DNA of 64,000 nucleotides from Orobanche coerulescens. Its lineage: Eukaryota; Streptophyta; Magnoliopsida; Lamiales; Orobanchaceae. The translations under genes and the position numbers were made by a program. The DNA is taken from the NCBI GenBank assembly GCA_033398695.1, contig CM065815.1, forward strand, positions 13,298,501 through 13,362,500, given 5' to 3'. The notes beneath the pieces are model-generated. The model made no database searches, was not told the DNA's origin, and saw nothing but the letters and a program-made list of their open reading frames with translations. Position 1 is the stretch's first letter. Each line of letters opens with the position of its first letter. This document shows positions 34,565 through 45,035 of this stretch, in pieces.

Positions 34565-35611
34565 TGTTGGGTACGGGGTCGGATATTTGCGCCGTTTGCG
34601 GAAGCGTAAATAAAATTGCGGAAAATAAATGACGCAAGGATTTATAGAGGTTCAGCTATAAACGAGCCTACGTCCTCTCTTTATCTTTTTCAATAGGTTA
34701 AAGATAGCAACCTCTACGCCTCTCTTCTATCGGTTGAGGTATAACCGTTTACAATCACGTCTTCTATTGGTCCGTGATAAACCACTCGTACTTGTCTTTG
34801 CGTCGGTCCAAGTTAAACCGTTTTCCTTTTCGTAGGACAAGGAATCAACCTCTCTAGCTTTCTATGGGTACCAGATAAACCTCACTCGATAGCGATTGCG
34901 ATTCTAATAATGCCGGATCCTTGATCCTAATAACACCGAATCCAATCGTATCTTTTCTTTTACCACTCGTGTATGTTTTCGTGAATTCTCACTCAAACAC
35001 TTACAATTAAGCTCAATATCAACAACAAGAATGTGTATAATAATATCACAAGAATAGACTATTTGCTCAAGGTTGTTGTACTCAAACAATACCATAAGGA
35101 TGGTATTTATAGGCTCCATCTTCAAACTAGCCGTTAGCTGCTGAACACTGCATTACGTACACTATCACATTCATATTACGTACGTAAGCTACATTACGTA
35201 CGTTAACCTCCCCAGGTTACGTACGTTAGCCTAGTCCAGTTTCAGTCCAGTGAGTTTCGTCATTTTGAGTTACGTACGCTAGCATAGACCTCGTTACGTA
35301 CGTTAACATTACATCACTGATGACGTCATTATCCGTTGCATGCTTTTCTGACTTTGACTTCTCCAACGTTCACTTGGTTGAACTGTGTTACGTACGTTAT
35401 ATTACTTCCATTACGTACGTAAGGCTGCTTCATTTACGTACGTTAATCATGCTGAGTTACGTACGTTAAGCTTGTGCAGAACACTATTTTCCAGCTTTTT
35501 GCACTTCTTTTTCTTCGATGCTTGGCTTCGTCTCTTCTTTGTTTTGTTTTGCTTATCAACATTAATCATCAAAACACTTTTAATTTATGTATGGAACAAA
35601 ATGTTCCAACA
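34565..35611 (-). repeat. C2 3' LTR
   Basis: 1047 bp, TGTTGGAACATT...ACCCAACA in sense. TATA box CCTATAAATACC (plus 35102-35113), with palindrome array 35153-35470 upstream of it. Nearly identical to 37707-38754, which suggests recent insertion. Confidence 0.95.
35153..35470 (-). repeat. Palindrome array TTACGTACGTTA in C2 LTR
   Basis: ACGTAC cores at 35155, 35178, 35196 and 35219 (steps 23, 18, 23); 35272 and 35296; and 35390, 35413, 35436 and 35459 (steps 23, 23, 23). The same 23-18-23 and 23-23-23 groups occur in T, a gypsy-type element. The spacer near 35230-35255 has two tccagt words. The other LTR copy is at 38294-38611. Confidence 0.95.
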
Positions 35612-35625
35612 ATCTCCCTCTTTTT

Positions 35626-36106
35626 GATGATTACAAAACAATACTTCGTCAATGGGATTTTCCTGCAAAAATACAAATATATGTATATCTTTACAGACCA
35701 AAGTTTTCGACTTTGTCCATTTCGTTAGAATCTTCTCCCATTTCTTTTTCGACTCCTTCTTTTCTTTTCTCCTTTTCTTTTCTCACTTTCATTAATTTTT
35801 CATCGTCTTTTCGACGTCTCCTCATTTTTCTTTTTCTGTCATTTTTTCGACTTCTCCTTTTCATTTTTCAACTCCTTCGTTTCTCCCCTTTTAGGGTAAA
35901 TCCCATTTTTCTTATTTTCCTCCTTTCTCCCCCCCTTTTTGTTTTCATCAAAAAGTAAAAAAGATAGCAATTGAATTTAATGATACCAAAATGTAGAATA
36001 TGCACGATATCAATTTATGATAAATAAACGCATAAAGAGTAAAAACTCCCCCTGAAAATATTATCTCCCCTTTAAAAAAGTACTCCCCCTGAGTAAAATA
36101 CAAAAA
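35626..36106 (-). other. C2 non-coding stretch between gag and PPT
   Basis: T/C-rich on the plus strand (A/G-rich in sense). It contains a further purine tract near 36045-36095 (ctccccctg and ctcccc repeats), resembling spare PPTs. No pol trace. Confidence 0.7.
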
Positions 36107-37648
36107 TCAATTTTTGGGGATCCAACCTATAGTTGGTTTTTCTTTTGAAACATAAACAATATTTGAAATATTTGTTCCTTTAGGAACCCAAATTTTCTTA
36201 ATTTTTATCGTCCGGCGAGGGCTTTTGCAATTTGAAACGTGATGCCCGATTTTGAAACACTTTTCGCAATGGGGTATTTTAAAATTAACGGATTCGTTTT
36301 TCGAACGAGGTTTGAATCCTAACCCCTCTTTATTTAAAGTATATTTTTGAACACATAACATTTGTTCAAATTTATCGTTGCCGCACGAGAATTTTCTTGT
36401 CAAAGATTTTAGTTCATCTTGAACTTTTAAAAGATCATTCTTCAAAATATTTTCATTTTCAATGCATTTCGAATGATCGATTTCAACAAATTTTCCCTTC
36501 TCGATAATTTTGGAATTTTCAATTTCCAAAGATTTAATTTTAGACTTAAGGGATTTGATTTCCGATAATGCATTTTGAAAATCCGTATGAAGTAATTCAA
36601 ATGCATCAAAAAGTTCATCACGGGAGGATGTACTAACCTGACTTTCGACGTCGCTGTCGTCGAACGAACTCCGGGCCATAAGAGCGAGATTATTTTGATT
36701 GATGAAATCATCGTCTTCATCTTCATCGCTCCAAGTAGCCACGAGAACCTCTTTCTTGGGTTTGACACGGCAATGCTTAGCGAAGTGGCCTGGTTTTCCA
36801 CATTGTCGACAAGAGTTGTCGAACTTCTTCGTTTCGCTCGAGATATCCTTCTCCCTCCGGTTTAATAAGGTTTGGAATTTATTAATATTTTTGGCATAGT
36901 ATGCCATTTCTTCATCGCTTTCTTCCACCGGGATTTCTTCCTTCTTTCTCGATATCTTAGCCTTCATGGCTAGCGATTTTTCTTTCGGTTTTGGCTTGAT
37001 ACTTCGTGATTTTAACACGATCTCATAATTAATTAGCGAACCAACGAGGGCGCTAAAATCGAGTGTATTGAGATCTTTAGATTCCATAATTGCGGTCACG
37101 GTGCCGTCCCATTCGCTAGGTAGTGATCTTAAAATTTTCTTGACTTTTTCACTACTAGATAATGGTTTTCCGAATGACGCAAGTCCATTTGTGATGACCG
37201 AGAATCGGTCGAGCATATTGGTGATGGACTCGTCACCTTTCATCATGAATAACTCGTAGTCATGGAGAAGCATATTGATTTTCGTCTCCTTGACTTGAGT
37301 CGTCCCTTCGTGTGTGATTTCAAGAATTTTCCATATTTCTTTCGCACTTTCACACGACGAGATTCGATTGACCTCTTCGGGATTTAAGGCACAAAATAAA
37401 AGTTGGGTGGCCTTACAATTTAGATGGTCATTTTTCCAATCGGCATCATCGTATTCTTCAAAAGTTTTGAGCGTACCGTCGGATTTGATAGGAACTTTCG
37501 GGCCAAGGCAAATGATCTTCCAAATCTCGATGTCGTATGCTCGGAAAAATATCGACATATTCTTCTTCCACGTCAAATAATTTGAGCCATCAAAGAATGG
37601 TGGTCGGTTGAGAGCAAGGCCTTCGACTGGAGAGAATTGAAACGCCAT
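36107..37648 (-). CDS. C2 gag (copia Gag, UBN2-type capsid with zinc knuckles)
   Basis: Intact ORF of 513 codons from the ATG at 37648. The upstream open frame has no ATG. Seen in order: PPFFDGSNYLTWKKNM near the N-terminus; the capsid block with WKIICLGPKVP, LLFCALNPEEVNRI and SAKEIWKILEITHEGT; KILRSLPSEWDGTVTAI; a basic/acidic linker; CRQCGKPGHFAKHC (CCHC knuckle); a coiled-coil stretch (about 355-425); and a second Cys/His cluster CEKCFKIGHHVSNC. Gag packages element RNA. It is the only protein of this element, still open when every other gag in the window is broken, so it may have been expressed recently. Confidence 0.93.
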   Translation of the reverse strand: MAFQFSPVEGLALNRPPFFDGSNYLTWKKNMSIFFRAYDIEIWKIICLGPKVPIKSDGTLKTFEEYDDADWKNDHLNCKATQLLFCALNPEEVNRISSCESAKEIWKILEITHEGTTQVKETKINMLLHDYELFMMKGDESITNMLDRFSVITNGLASFGKPLSSSEKVKKILRSLPSEWDGTVTAIMESKDLNTLDFSALVGSLINYEIVLKSRSIKPKPKEKSLAMKAKISRKKEEIPVEESDEEMAYYAKNINKFQTLLNRREKDISSETKKFDNSCRQCGKPGHFAKHCRVKPKKEVLVATWSDEDEDDDFINQNNLALMARSSFDDSDVESQVSTSSRDELFDAFELLHTDFQNALSEIKSLKSKIKSLEIENSKIIEKGKFVEIDHSKCIENENILKNDLLKVQDELKSLTRKFSCGNDKFEQMLCVQKYTLNKEGLGFKPRSKNESVNFKIPHCEKCFKIGHHVSNCKSPRRTIKIKKIWVPKGTNISNIVYVSKEKPTIGWIPKN

Positions 37649-37706
37649 TGGATCTTTTTCTCCTCGGATGTTAAGCCGCGTATTGGAGTACCGCTGCGAT
37701 ACCAAT

Positions 37707-38754
37707 TGTTGGGTACGGGGTCGGATATTTGCGCCGTTTGCGGAAGCGTAAATAAAATTGCGGAAAATAAATGATGCAAGGATTTATAGAGTTTCGGCTA
37801 TAAACGAGCCTACGTCCTCTCTTTATCTTTTTCAATAGGTTAAAGATAGCAACCTCTACGCCTCTCTTCTATCGGTCGAGGTATAACCGTTTACAATCAC
37901 GTCTTCTATTGGTCCGTGATAAACCACTCGTACTTGTCTTTGCGTCGGTCCAAGTTAAACCGTTTTCCTTTTCGTAGGACAAGGAATCAACCTCTCTAGC
38001 TTTCTATGGGTACTAGATAAACCTCACTCGATAGCGATTGCGATTCTAATAATGCCGGATCCTTGATCCTAATAACACCGAATCCAATCGTATCTTTTCT
38101 TTTACCACTCGTGTATGTTTTCGTGAATTCTCACTCAAACACTTACAATTAAGCTCAATATCAACAACAAGAATGTGTATAATAATATCACAAGAATAGA
38201 CTATTTGCTCAAGGTTGTTGTACTCAAACAATACCATAAGGATGGTATTTATAGACTCCATCTTCAAACTAGCCGTTAGCTGCTGAACACTGCATTACGT
38301 ACACTATCACATTCATATTACGTACGTAAGCTACATTACGTACGTTAACCTCCCCAGGTTACGTACGTTAGCCTAGTCCAGTTTCAATCCAGTGAGTTTC
38401 GTCATTTTGAGTTACGTACGCTAGCATAGACCTCGTTACGTACGTTAACATTACATCACTGATGACGTCATATATCCGTTGCATGCTTTTCTGACTTTGA
38501 CTTCTCCAATGTTCACTTGGTTGAACTGTGTTACGTACGTTATATTACTTCCATTACGTACGTAAGGCTGCTTCATTTACGTACGTTAATCATGCTGAGT
38601 TACGTACGTTAAGCTTGTGCAGAACACTATTTTCCAGCTTTTTGCACTTCTTTTTCTTCGATGCTTGGCTTCGTCTCTTCTTTGTTTTGTTTTGCTTATC
38701 AACATTAATTATCAAAACACTTTTAATTTATGTATGGAACAAAATGTTCCAACA
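37707..38754 (-). repeat. C2 5' LTR
   Basis: 1048 bp, paired with 34565-35611. Palindrome array at 38294-38611. PBS immediately inside (37693-37705). Confidence 0.95.
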
Positions 38755-38759
38755 GTTTA

Positions 38760-38905
38760 ATGATGTGATCTCCAATGACACAAGATATTGTAGGACTACC
38801 AGGATCTTTATACTTAACGGGAGTTTTATTTTGGATTATTGAGCTAACATATTCAGCTAAAAATGCCTTTCTTGGAACATTTGTTCTTCTTTTTACAGTG
38901 CAAAG
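38760..38905 (-). pseudogene. AT1 gag-protease linker fragment
   Basis: About 145 bp of AT1 left between insertions C2 and N. On the minus strand it reads KRRTNVPRKAFLAEY... and SPTISCVIGDHIIK, the block before the protease in Athila-like elements. It joins the 43311-43396 fragment upstream and the protease downstream. Confidence 0.82.
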
Positions 38906-40006
38906 TGTTGTTGCCCAAAATATTTATCCGAAGATTAATACTGCTGGAAGACGGACAACAAACAACAATTTGCGGGAGCACTTCCGAGAGAAGATAAATA
39001 ATACAAGATTTGCCGGGGTTGTTAGTCCCGGGCTTGAATGCTCTCGCGAGATGTTATTAATACAAATATTCGTGGATACAAGTATTAATGAGAGAAATCT
39101 AACTACAATGAGTGTAAAAAGACTCTGTTAATCCGGCTCTTGAGTGAAGCTCGGTGTTCTTCGTCCCTGCCGATCGTCTGCTTGGTGAGAGAGGCCGGGA
39201 GAAGTAAGTACCGAATGATAGCTGTTGCCAAGAGTTGGAGATTAGCCAAGTGTATGTATTGATTCTGTATAGTGTACTGAAATCGCGATAATGCGAGGCC
39301 GTTGGCCGAGTGCAGAGTGCCTTGTATATATAGGGGCAGCCGGGTCTTGTCTTCTGGCGGGCGATCGCCTTCCGGCCATTATAATAATGGGGCGATCGTC
39401 TGCCGGCCAATATTATAATGGGGCGATCATCCCCGAGTCACACGGGCTGTCGGCCTAAAGTCCAAAGCTACAGCCGGCTGCCAGCTGGGCGGTCTAATGA
39501 GGAGCCAGCACGCGTCCGGAATCTCTGTCACAAGCGGCCCTACTGACAACTTTCGGCGGCTTGTCGGCTGGTAGAAAGATTCTGCCAGGCTGTGGTCAAT
39601 GATCCGCGATATGCGGATCTTGTCTCGGCTCTGCACGTGGGCTCTGTCCTGAGGCTCGGCCTTTGCCGACTCGAAGGCCATCGGCATGATGCGGTCGTCT
39701 CTAGCTGGTCACTGAGGGTCGGCATCGGTCGGCCACCAAGGGTCGGTCGGCAGATGCCGAGAGATGGTCGTCCGCTTGTCGGTCGCCAGGAGTCGGTCGC
39801 CGAGTACCGAGTGACGATCATATTTGATGTCGATCGATCGGCACCGGGACTTGTCCTGGGACCTTCGGTTGGCCGATTCATCTTGTCTGCGGGGCTAAGG
39901 CTAGGCCGCCTGTTGGTCGCCAGATTCTGCCTCATTGCTCGCGATGGCTAGGTCGCCCGACCTCCAAGGCGATCGCCGGTCGGAGAGTGTAATTCTTGAC
40001 ACAACA
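38906..40006 (-). repeat. N 3' LTR
   Basis: 1101 bp, TGTTGTGTCAAG...GGGCAACAACA in sense. TATA box CCCCTATATATACAAG (plus 39321-39336). About 2.7 copies of a 31-bp tandem unit (39360-39440) lie just upstream of the TATA. Confidence 0.94.
39360..39440 (-). repeat. 31-bp tandem repeats with gcgatcgc palindrome upstream of N TATA box
   Basis: gcgatcgc at 39361, gcgatcgt at 39392 and gcgatcat at 39423, each followed by ccggcc and tataatg-type words in the two full units. Also present in the 5' LTR at about 42653-42733. The same promoter position as the palindrome arrays of the other LTRs, but a different unit and period. Confidence 0.85.
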
Positions 40007-40732
40007 ATTGCCCCCCAGCTTGCTCCTATGTTGAAGACATGGGGCGAGGTGGTTCTTGCTGGCGATCGTGTATGATGAGGACGGGCGATCTTGTTGAGCC
40101 GACTTTGAATTTGGACTTGGGCTATCATGGTCGATTGGCTAGCTATCTATCGGTCTTGTACCTGCAAAAAACAACATTGGCCGATCCCCCTCGGAAACTT
40201 TGATGGTTTCGCTTGTTCGAGGAATCGTGCACAGTCGAGAAGTTCGATGGACCGACTCCATGACCGTGTCTTGGTGCGCGAATACATTGAGTGTCTCGTG
40301 ACTCACTTTATTATGAGGGTCCTCTGTTAGGCTGTGCCTCGCCTCGTATTTAAACGAAGGGCGTGCGGTCTCGGTCTAGAGGAGTCCTTGCGCGGGGCAG
40401 CATCGGATGAATCAACTCCACCTCCGCGGCTTGTTTGGCTCTGCTTCCACCTCGGCCCGCCATGGAGATGGCCGACCTCGACGGTGTACGTTGAGACGGG
40501 GGTTGTGGCATGTGTCGCATTGTCCGGGTTGATCATTTCTGATGGTGAACCTTGAGGACGGGCGATCGTGTCCACTGATTAAAGTTGGAGGGCCCTCTGA
40601 CTACGCCGGCCTCGTATTTAAACGAAGGGCGGGCGATCTCGGCCGAAAGGGACCTTGCATGGCCGAAGCAGCCGGTTCCATCGACTACCAGGACCATGGC
40701 CGTTTGATGCGCGGTGGAGGCGATCGCGAGCC

Positions 40733-41998
40733 TTAGTCCCTCATGTTAAATGGTGGACTGTAGGTGGCGAGCGAGTCCTCCGGCTCTGCTGGATAATAGC
40801 GATCGAGCTGGGAGACCGGAGGTCGTCGCTCGGGCGCCGATCGCTCTACTCCTAGGCTAAGAAGAAGCCTTTGCCTGGCCAGGAAATCTGCGGCTTTATC
40901 TCGGAAGACCGCGTAGGTCGTGGGCTGGTCCTTCGTAAGATGCCTGAACATAGGCGAAAGACCATGGAATCCTGCTAGGACCACGTGGAGGGCGATCTCA
41001 TCGCTTACGGGCTCGCCGTTGAGGATGATCTCGTCTACCCGGTCGATGTAGTCCGAGTCGGATTCTTCTTTCCCTTGCTTGACTCGCAGCATGTGATGGG
41101 GACCTTCCGGTCAAGCGACCTTGGCGGCGAAGTACTCTGTGAAGACGTTCGCCAGTTTGTTAAAGGAGCTGATGGACCGAGGCGGCAACGAGGCGTACCA
41201 CCTGTGGGCGAGGTCGTCTAGCGTCAGAGGGAACATTCGGCAACGGGTCGCGTCTGATGCCCCACACCCGGTCATGTAGATGTTGAACCTGCTCAGGTGC
41301 ATTTGGGGGTCCGATCGCCCCTCGTACAAGGGTGTTTGCGGGGGAGCGATCTTGTGCTGCACAGGGGCGAGCTCGATGTCGACCGCGAGCGGCTCGCTTG
41401 GCTCGGCGATCGTCTTCTTGGCGCCTGCCCTGGATTCCAGGAGCGCCTTCATGTCGTTGAGTTGACGTTGCAATGCGGCAATCGCCGTGGCTTGGCCGCT
41501 CGCTGATCGGCTTTGGGAGCGGGAGCCGAGGCGATCGTGTACCGATCTCCGGACTCCGCTGCTGCCGACCTCGGCTATTTGGCGAGGGGGAGCCAGACGG
41601 CTGGGCTGCCTTCTGGGAGTCGGGTAGGCCGAGCTCCTGGTGACGGACTCAAACTCCGTCGTCTCGTAGCTGGGGCCGGACTGCCCCGGTCGCCAGGTCG
41701 GGTCACTTCCAAGGCGGTCGAAGACAGAGGTGCCCCGGCTGGCGAGCGTCTCTTCTTGCGGACGAGAGCCTCCTGGCGATCGCTCGGCCAGTAACGCCTT
41801 GAGCTTCCGCTTGGACTTCCGGCGGACGGCCGAGGGGGTGATAGAGGGAGGCGCGTTGAGAGCACTCCGTCACTCCTGAAGGGCGGCTATGGCCTCTTCG
41901 ATCTGTTCATTGGTTCGGAACTGATCGAGCGATAGGCTTGGGCCGCCGTCCAGGGATGGGATCGAGCGTCTCTGACCGCGGCGGCTACCTTCCACCAT
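40733..41998 (-). pseudogene. N gag (retrotransposon capsid), two in-frame stops
   Basis: From an ATG at 41998 the frame runs through a Ser/Arg/Pro-rich N-terminal half to the capsid domain: YEGRSDPQMHLSRFNIYMTGCGASDATRCRMFPLTLDDLAHRWYASLPPRSISSFNKLANVFTEYF is spread over 41330-41120. It then passes a TGA at about 41108 and continues with LRVKQGKEESDSDYIDRVDE and LAGFHGLSPMFRHL. A second stop lies in the N-terminal half near 41870. No zinc knuckle, protease or RT follows. With functional Gag supplied in trans it would be packaged by a related autonomous element; none is in this window. Confidence 0.8.
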
Positions 41999-42199
41999 CG
42001 GCTGTGGCTCGGATCGATGGAGCAGGCGTCGGCCGGCCAGCGGCTTTCTTCGACGCGGAGGCGGAAGACATGATTTCTGAAAGATTTCTTTGAAGCGCAG
42101 TGAGTGTCACTTCAAGTATATGCCCCGAGAATAGTGAGTGTTCTTCGAGACGGTAGGAATAAAAATTTGAGGGTTAGATGCCCTCCTTCTAGCGCCAAT

Positions 42200-43305
42200 T
42201 GTTGTTGCCCAAAATATTTATCTGAAGATTAATACTGCTGGAAGACGGACAACAAACAACAATTTGCGGGAGCACTTCCGAGAGAAGATAAATAATACAA
42301 GATTTGCCGGGGTTGTTAGTCCCGGGCTTGAATGCTCTCGCGAGATGTTATTAATACAAATATTCATGGATACAAGTATTAATGAGAGAAATCTAAATAC
42401 AATGAGTGTAAAAAGACTCTGTTAATCCGGCTCTTGAGCGAAGCTCGGTGTTCTTCGTCCCTGCCGATCGTCTGCTTGGTGAGAGAGGCCGGGAGAAGTA
42501 AGTACCGAATGATAGCTGTTGCCAAGAGTTGGAGATTAGCCAAGTGTATGTATTGATTCTGTATAGTGTACTGAAATCGCGATAATACCAGGCCGTTGGC
42601 CGAGTGCAGGGTGCCTTGTATATATAGGGGCAGCCGGGGCTTGTCTTCTGGCGGGCGATCGCCTTCCGGCCATTATAATAATGGGGCGATCGTCTGCCGG
42701 CCAATATTATAATGGGGCGATCATCCCCGAGTCACACGGGCTGTCGGCCTAAAGTCCAAATCTACAGCCGGCTGCCAGCTGGGCGGTCCAATGAGGAGCC
42801 AGCACGCGTCCGGAATCTCTGTCACAAGCGGCCCTACTGACAACTTTCGGCGGCTTGTCGGCTGGTAGAAAGATTCTGCCAGGCTGTGGTCAATGATCCG
42901 AGATATGCGGATCTTGTCTCGGCTCTGCACGTGGGCTCTGTCCTGAGGCTCGGCCTTTGCCGACTCGAAGGCCATCGGCATGATGCGGTCGTCTCTAGCT
43001 GGTCACTGAGGGTCGGCATCGGTCGGCCACCAAGGGTCGGTCGGCAGATGCCGAGAGATGGTCGTCCGCTTGTCGGTCGCCAGGAGTCGGTCGCCGAGTA
43101 CCGAGTGACGATCGTATTTGATGTCGATCGCTCGGCACCGGGACTTGTCCTGGGACCTTCGGTTGGCCGATTCATCTTGTCTGCGGGGCTAAGGCTAGGC
43201 CGCCTGGTCGTTGGTCGGCAGTTCTGCCTCGGCTGCTCGGCAGTGGCTAGGTCGCCCGACCTCCAAGGCGATCGCCGGTCGGAGAGTGTAATTCTTGACA
43301 CAACA
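42200..43305 (-). repeat. N 5' LTR
   Basis: 1106 bp, paired with 38906-40006. The tandem repeat region is near 42653-42733. Confidence 0.94.
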
Positions 43306-43310
43306 CAAAG

Positions 43311-45035
43311 ATCTTTCAAGAACTTAGAATAAGCAGGCACTTGTTTAATAGCATCAAGGAATGGAATATTTATTCGAACTTGTTTAAATATTTCCATTAT
43401 ATCTTTGTATTGCGCAATTTATCTTTTGGAATAAGTCTTTCAGGAAAAGGAGCTTTTGGAACGTAAGGCTTTTCTTTTTCTTTAGAATCTTTTGATTTTG
43501 AAACTTGTGGTTCATTTGATTTTTGTTCCGGATCATAGTCAGTCTTTCGTATTTCTTTTCCGCTTCTAAGGGTAGTTATGGACTGAACTTCTGCGTTAGA
43601 AGAGTTTACTTCATATTGTCCTTTAGGATTAGGGATGGACTGACTTGGAAATTTTCCCTTTTCTCTTTCAGCTAAAGTTGTTGCAAGTTGGCCAATTTGT
43701 ATTTCAAGCTTAGAAATAGCCTGTGAGTTTGATTGTACAGCTTGCTGAGTTGATTGGAACATTTGTTGAGTAGATTGCATGAATTGTTGCAACGTATCTT
43801 CCAAAGATGGTTTCTTTGGCACTGTAGAAGGATACTGATAAGTATTTGGAGGATATTGATTAGGACGAACATTTTGTTGATTTGACATGTTCATTTGATG
43901 TCCTCCTTGATTCATTGGAGGCATGTTTTGCTTCCAGGAAAAATTTGGATGATTCCTCCAATTTGGATTATAAGTTGGGGCATATGGACTGTCCGAAGAT
44001 TTTCCATATGAATGTAACACATTGACTTCTTCATTAAAAATTTCTTGATTTTGTGGACCAGAGGGACAAGATTGAGATGAATGAAATGATTCCGCACATG
44101 AAATGCAAAATTCATTTTTTGAGTTTGACGAGGGGATGGGTTGCTTCAAGACTAACGCATCCACTTTTCGTACTAAATCATCTATAGTAGATTTTATTTC
44201 AACATCTTGTTTAACCTCGTAAATTCCACCTTTTTTGGGGGTCGTATGCATCGATTTCGCTCTAGAGTCTAGTGAATTCCATTGTTGTGAATTAATTGAC
44301 ATATTTTCTAGTGCATTCCAAGCTTCGTCTCCAATAAGGTGAAGAAATTTTCCACCATGCATTGATTGGATTAATTGGCGATTGTTTGGAGTTAAACCGT
44401 CATAAAAATATTTTACCAAACGCCATATTTCAAAACCATGATGGGGACACTTAAGGATTAAATCATTAAATCTTTCCCAACACTCGTAAAATTCTTCATT
44501 TTCTTTTTGGAAAAATTCGGATATTTCTCTTCTAAGACTATCAGTTTTTGGACATTAGAAAAAATTTTACGAGAAATTTATTCACTAGTTGGTCCCAACT
44601 AGTAATTGTTCTTGCTTGAAGAGAATTTAGCCACAACTTTGCTTTATCTTTGAGAGAAAATGGAAATAATCTAAGTTTGACAGATTCATCAGAGAAATTT
44701 TGGAATCGGAAAGTAGAACAAATGTCGAGAAATTCCTTGACATGCATATACGGATCTTCTCTTTCCAAACCGTGAAAAGATGGAAGAAGTTGAATTATTG
44801 ATGGTTTAAGTTCGAAATGAGTTGCATTAGTCGTAGGCAACACTATGCAAGAGGGAGAATTAGCACTCACTGGAGAAAAATATTCTATTAAAGTTTTTTC
44901 TTTTGCAACTTGATTATTCCGATTTTCGATTTCGTCCATTTTTGGTATCGGTTTCGTTTGTTGAACTTCAATTTTAGTTAAAGACAATCTTCTTCTCGTT
45001 AATCGACCTTTATTATTTCGTTGCCAAACTTGCAT
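43311..45035 (-). pseudogene. AT1 gag (Athila-like), broken by frameshift and by N
   Basis: The ATG at 45035 opens MQVWQRNNKGRLTRRRLS. The capsid region has FSPVSANSPSCIVLPT, LLPSFHGLEREDPYMHVKEF, LRLFPFSLKDKAKLWLNSL and ITSWDQLVNKFLVKFF. A frameshift near 44550 moves it to the frame that continues VKYFYDGLTPNNRQLIQSMHGG (44419 down to 43397), with a degenerate CCHC-like C-x2-C...H-x4-C cluster and a Gln-rich stretch. The 43396-43311 piece reads EIFKQVRINIPFLDAIKQVP, the usual end of Athila-type gag/start of pol, and is interrupted by N. Confidence 0.88.

Larger units (their letters stand above)
34565..38754 (-). mobile_element. C2: non-autonomous gag-only Ty1/copia element
   Basis: 4.19 kb. 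LTRs 34565-35611 and 37707-38754; TSD gttta (34560-34564 and 38755-38759). PBS of iMet type (gctgcgataccaa on plus, 37693-37705) and PPT (plus strand atctccctcttttt, 35612-35625). The 2.1-kb internal region holds one complete gag ORF and no protease, integrase or RT. Its gag resembles that of S1, so S1-type elements are the likely source of pol. Confidence 0.95.
38906..43305 (-). mobile_element. N: non-autonomous gag-only Ty3/gypsy element
   Basis: 4.40 kb. LTRs 38906-40006 and 42200-43305; TSD caaag (38901-38905 and 43306-43310). PBS candidate TTGGCGCTAGAAGGAGGG (minus, about 42181-42198) and PPT CTGGGGGGCAAT (minus, 40007-40018). The 2.19-kb internal region has only a gag-like gene. It is GC-rich compared with AT1 around it. 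The LTRs differ at few positions, so it is young. Confidence 0.94.

Noticed and set aside
41513..41865. Open frames on both strands in N
   Set aside because: The plus-strand frame is a GC-rich shadow of the gag N-terminal half.
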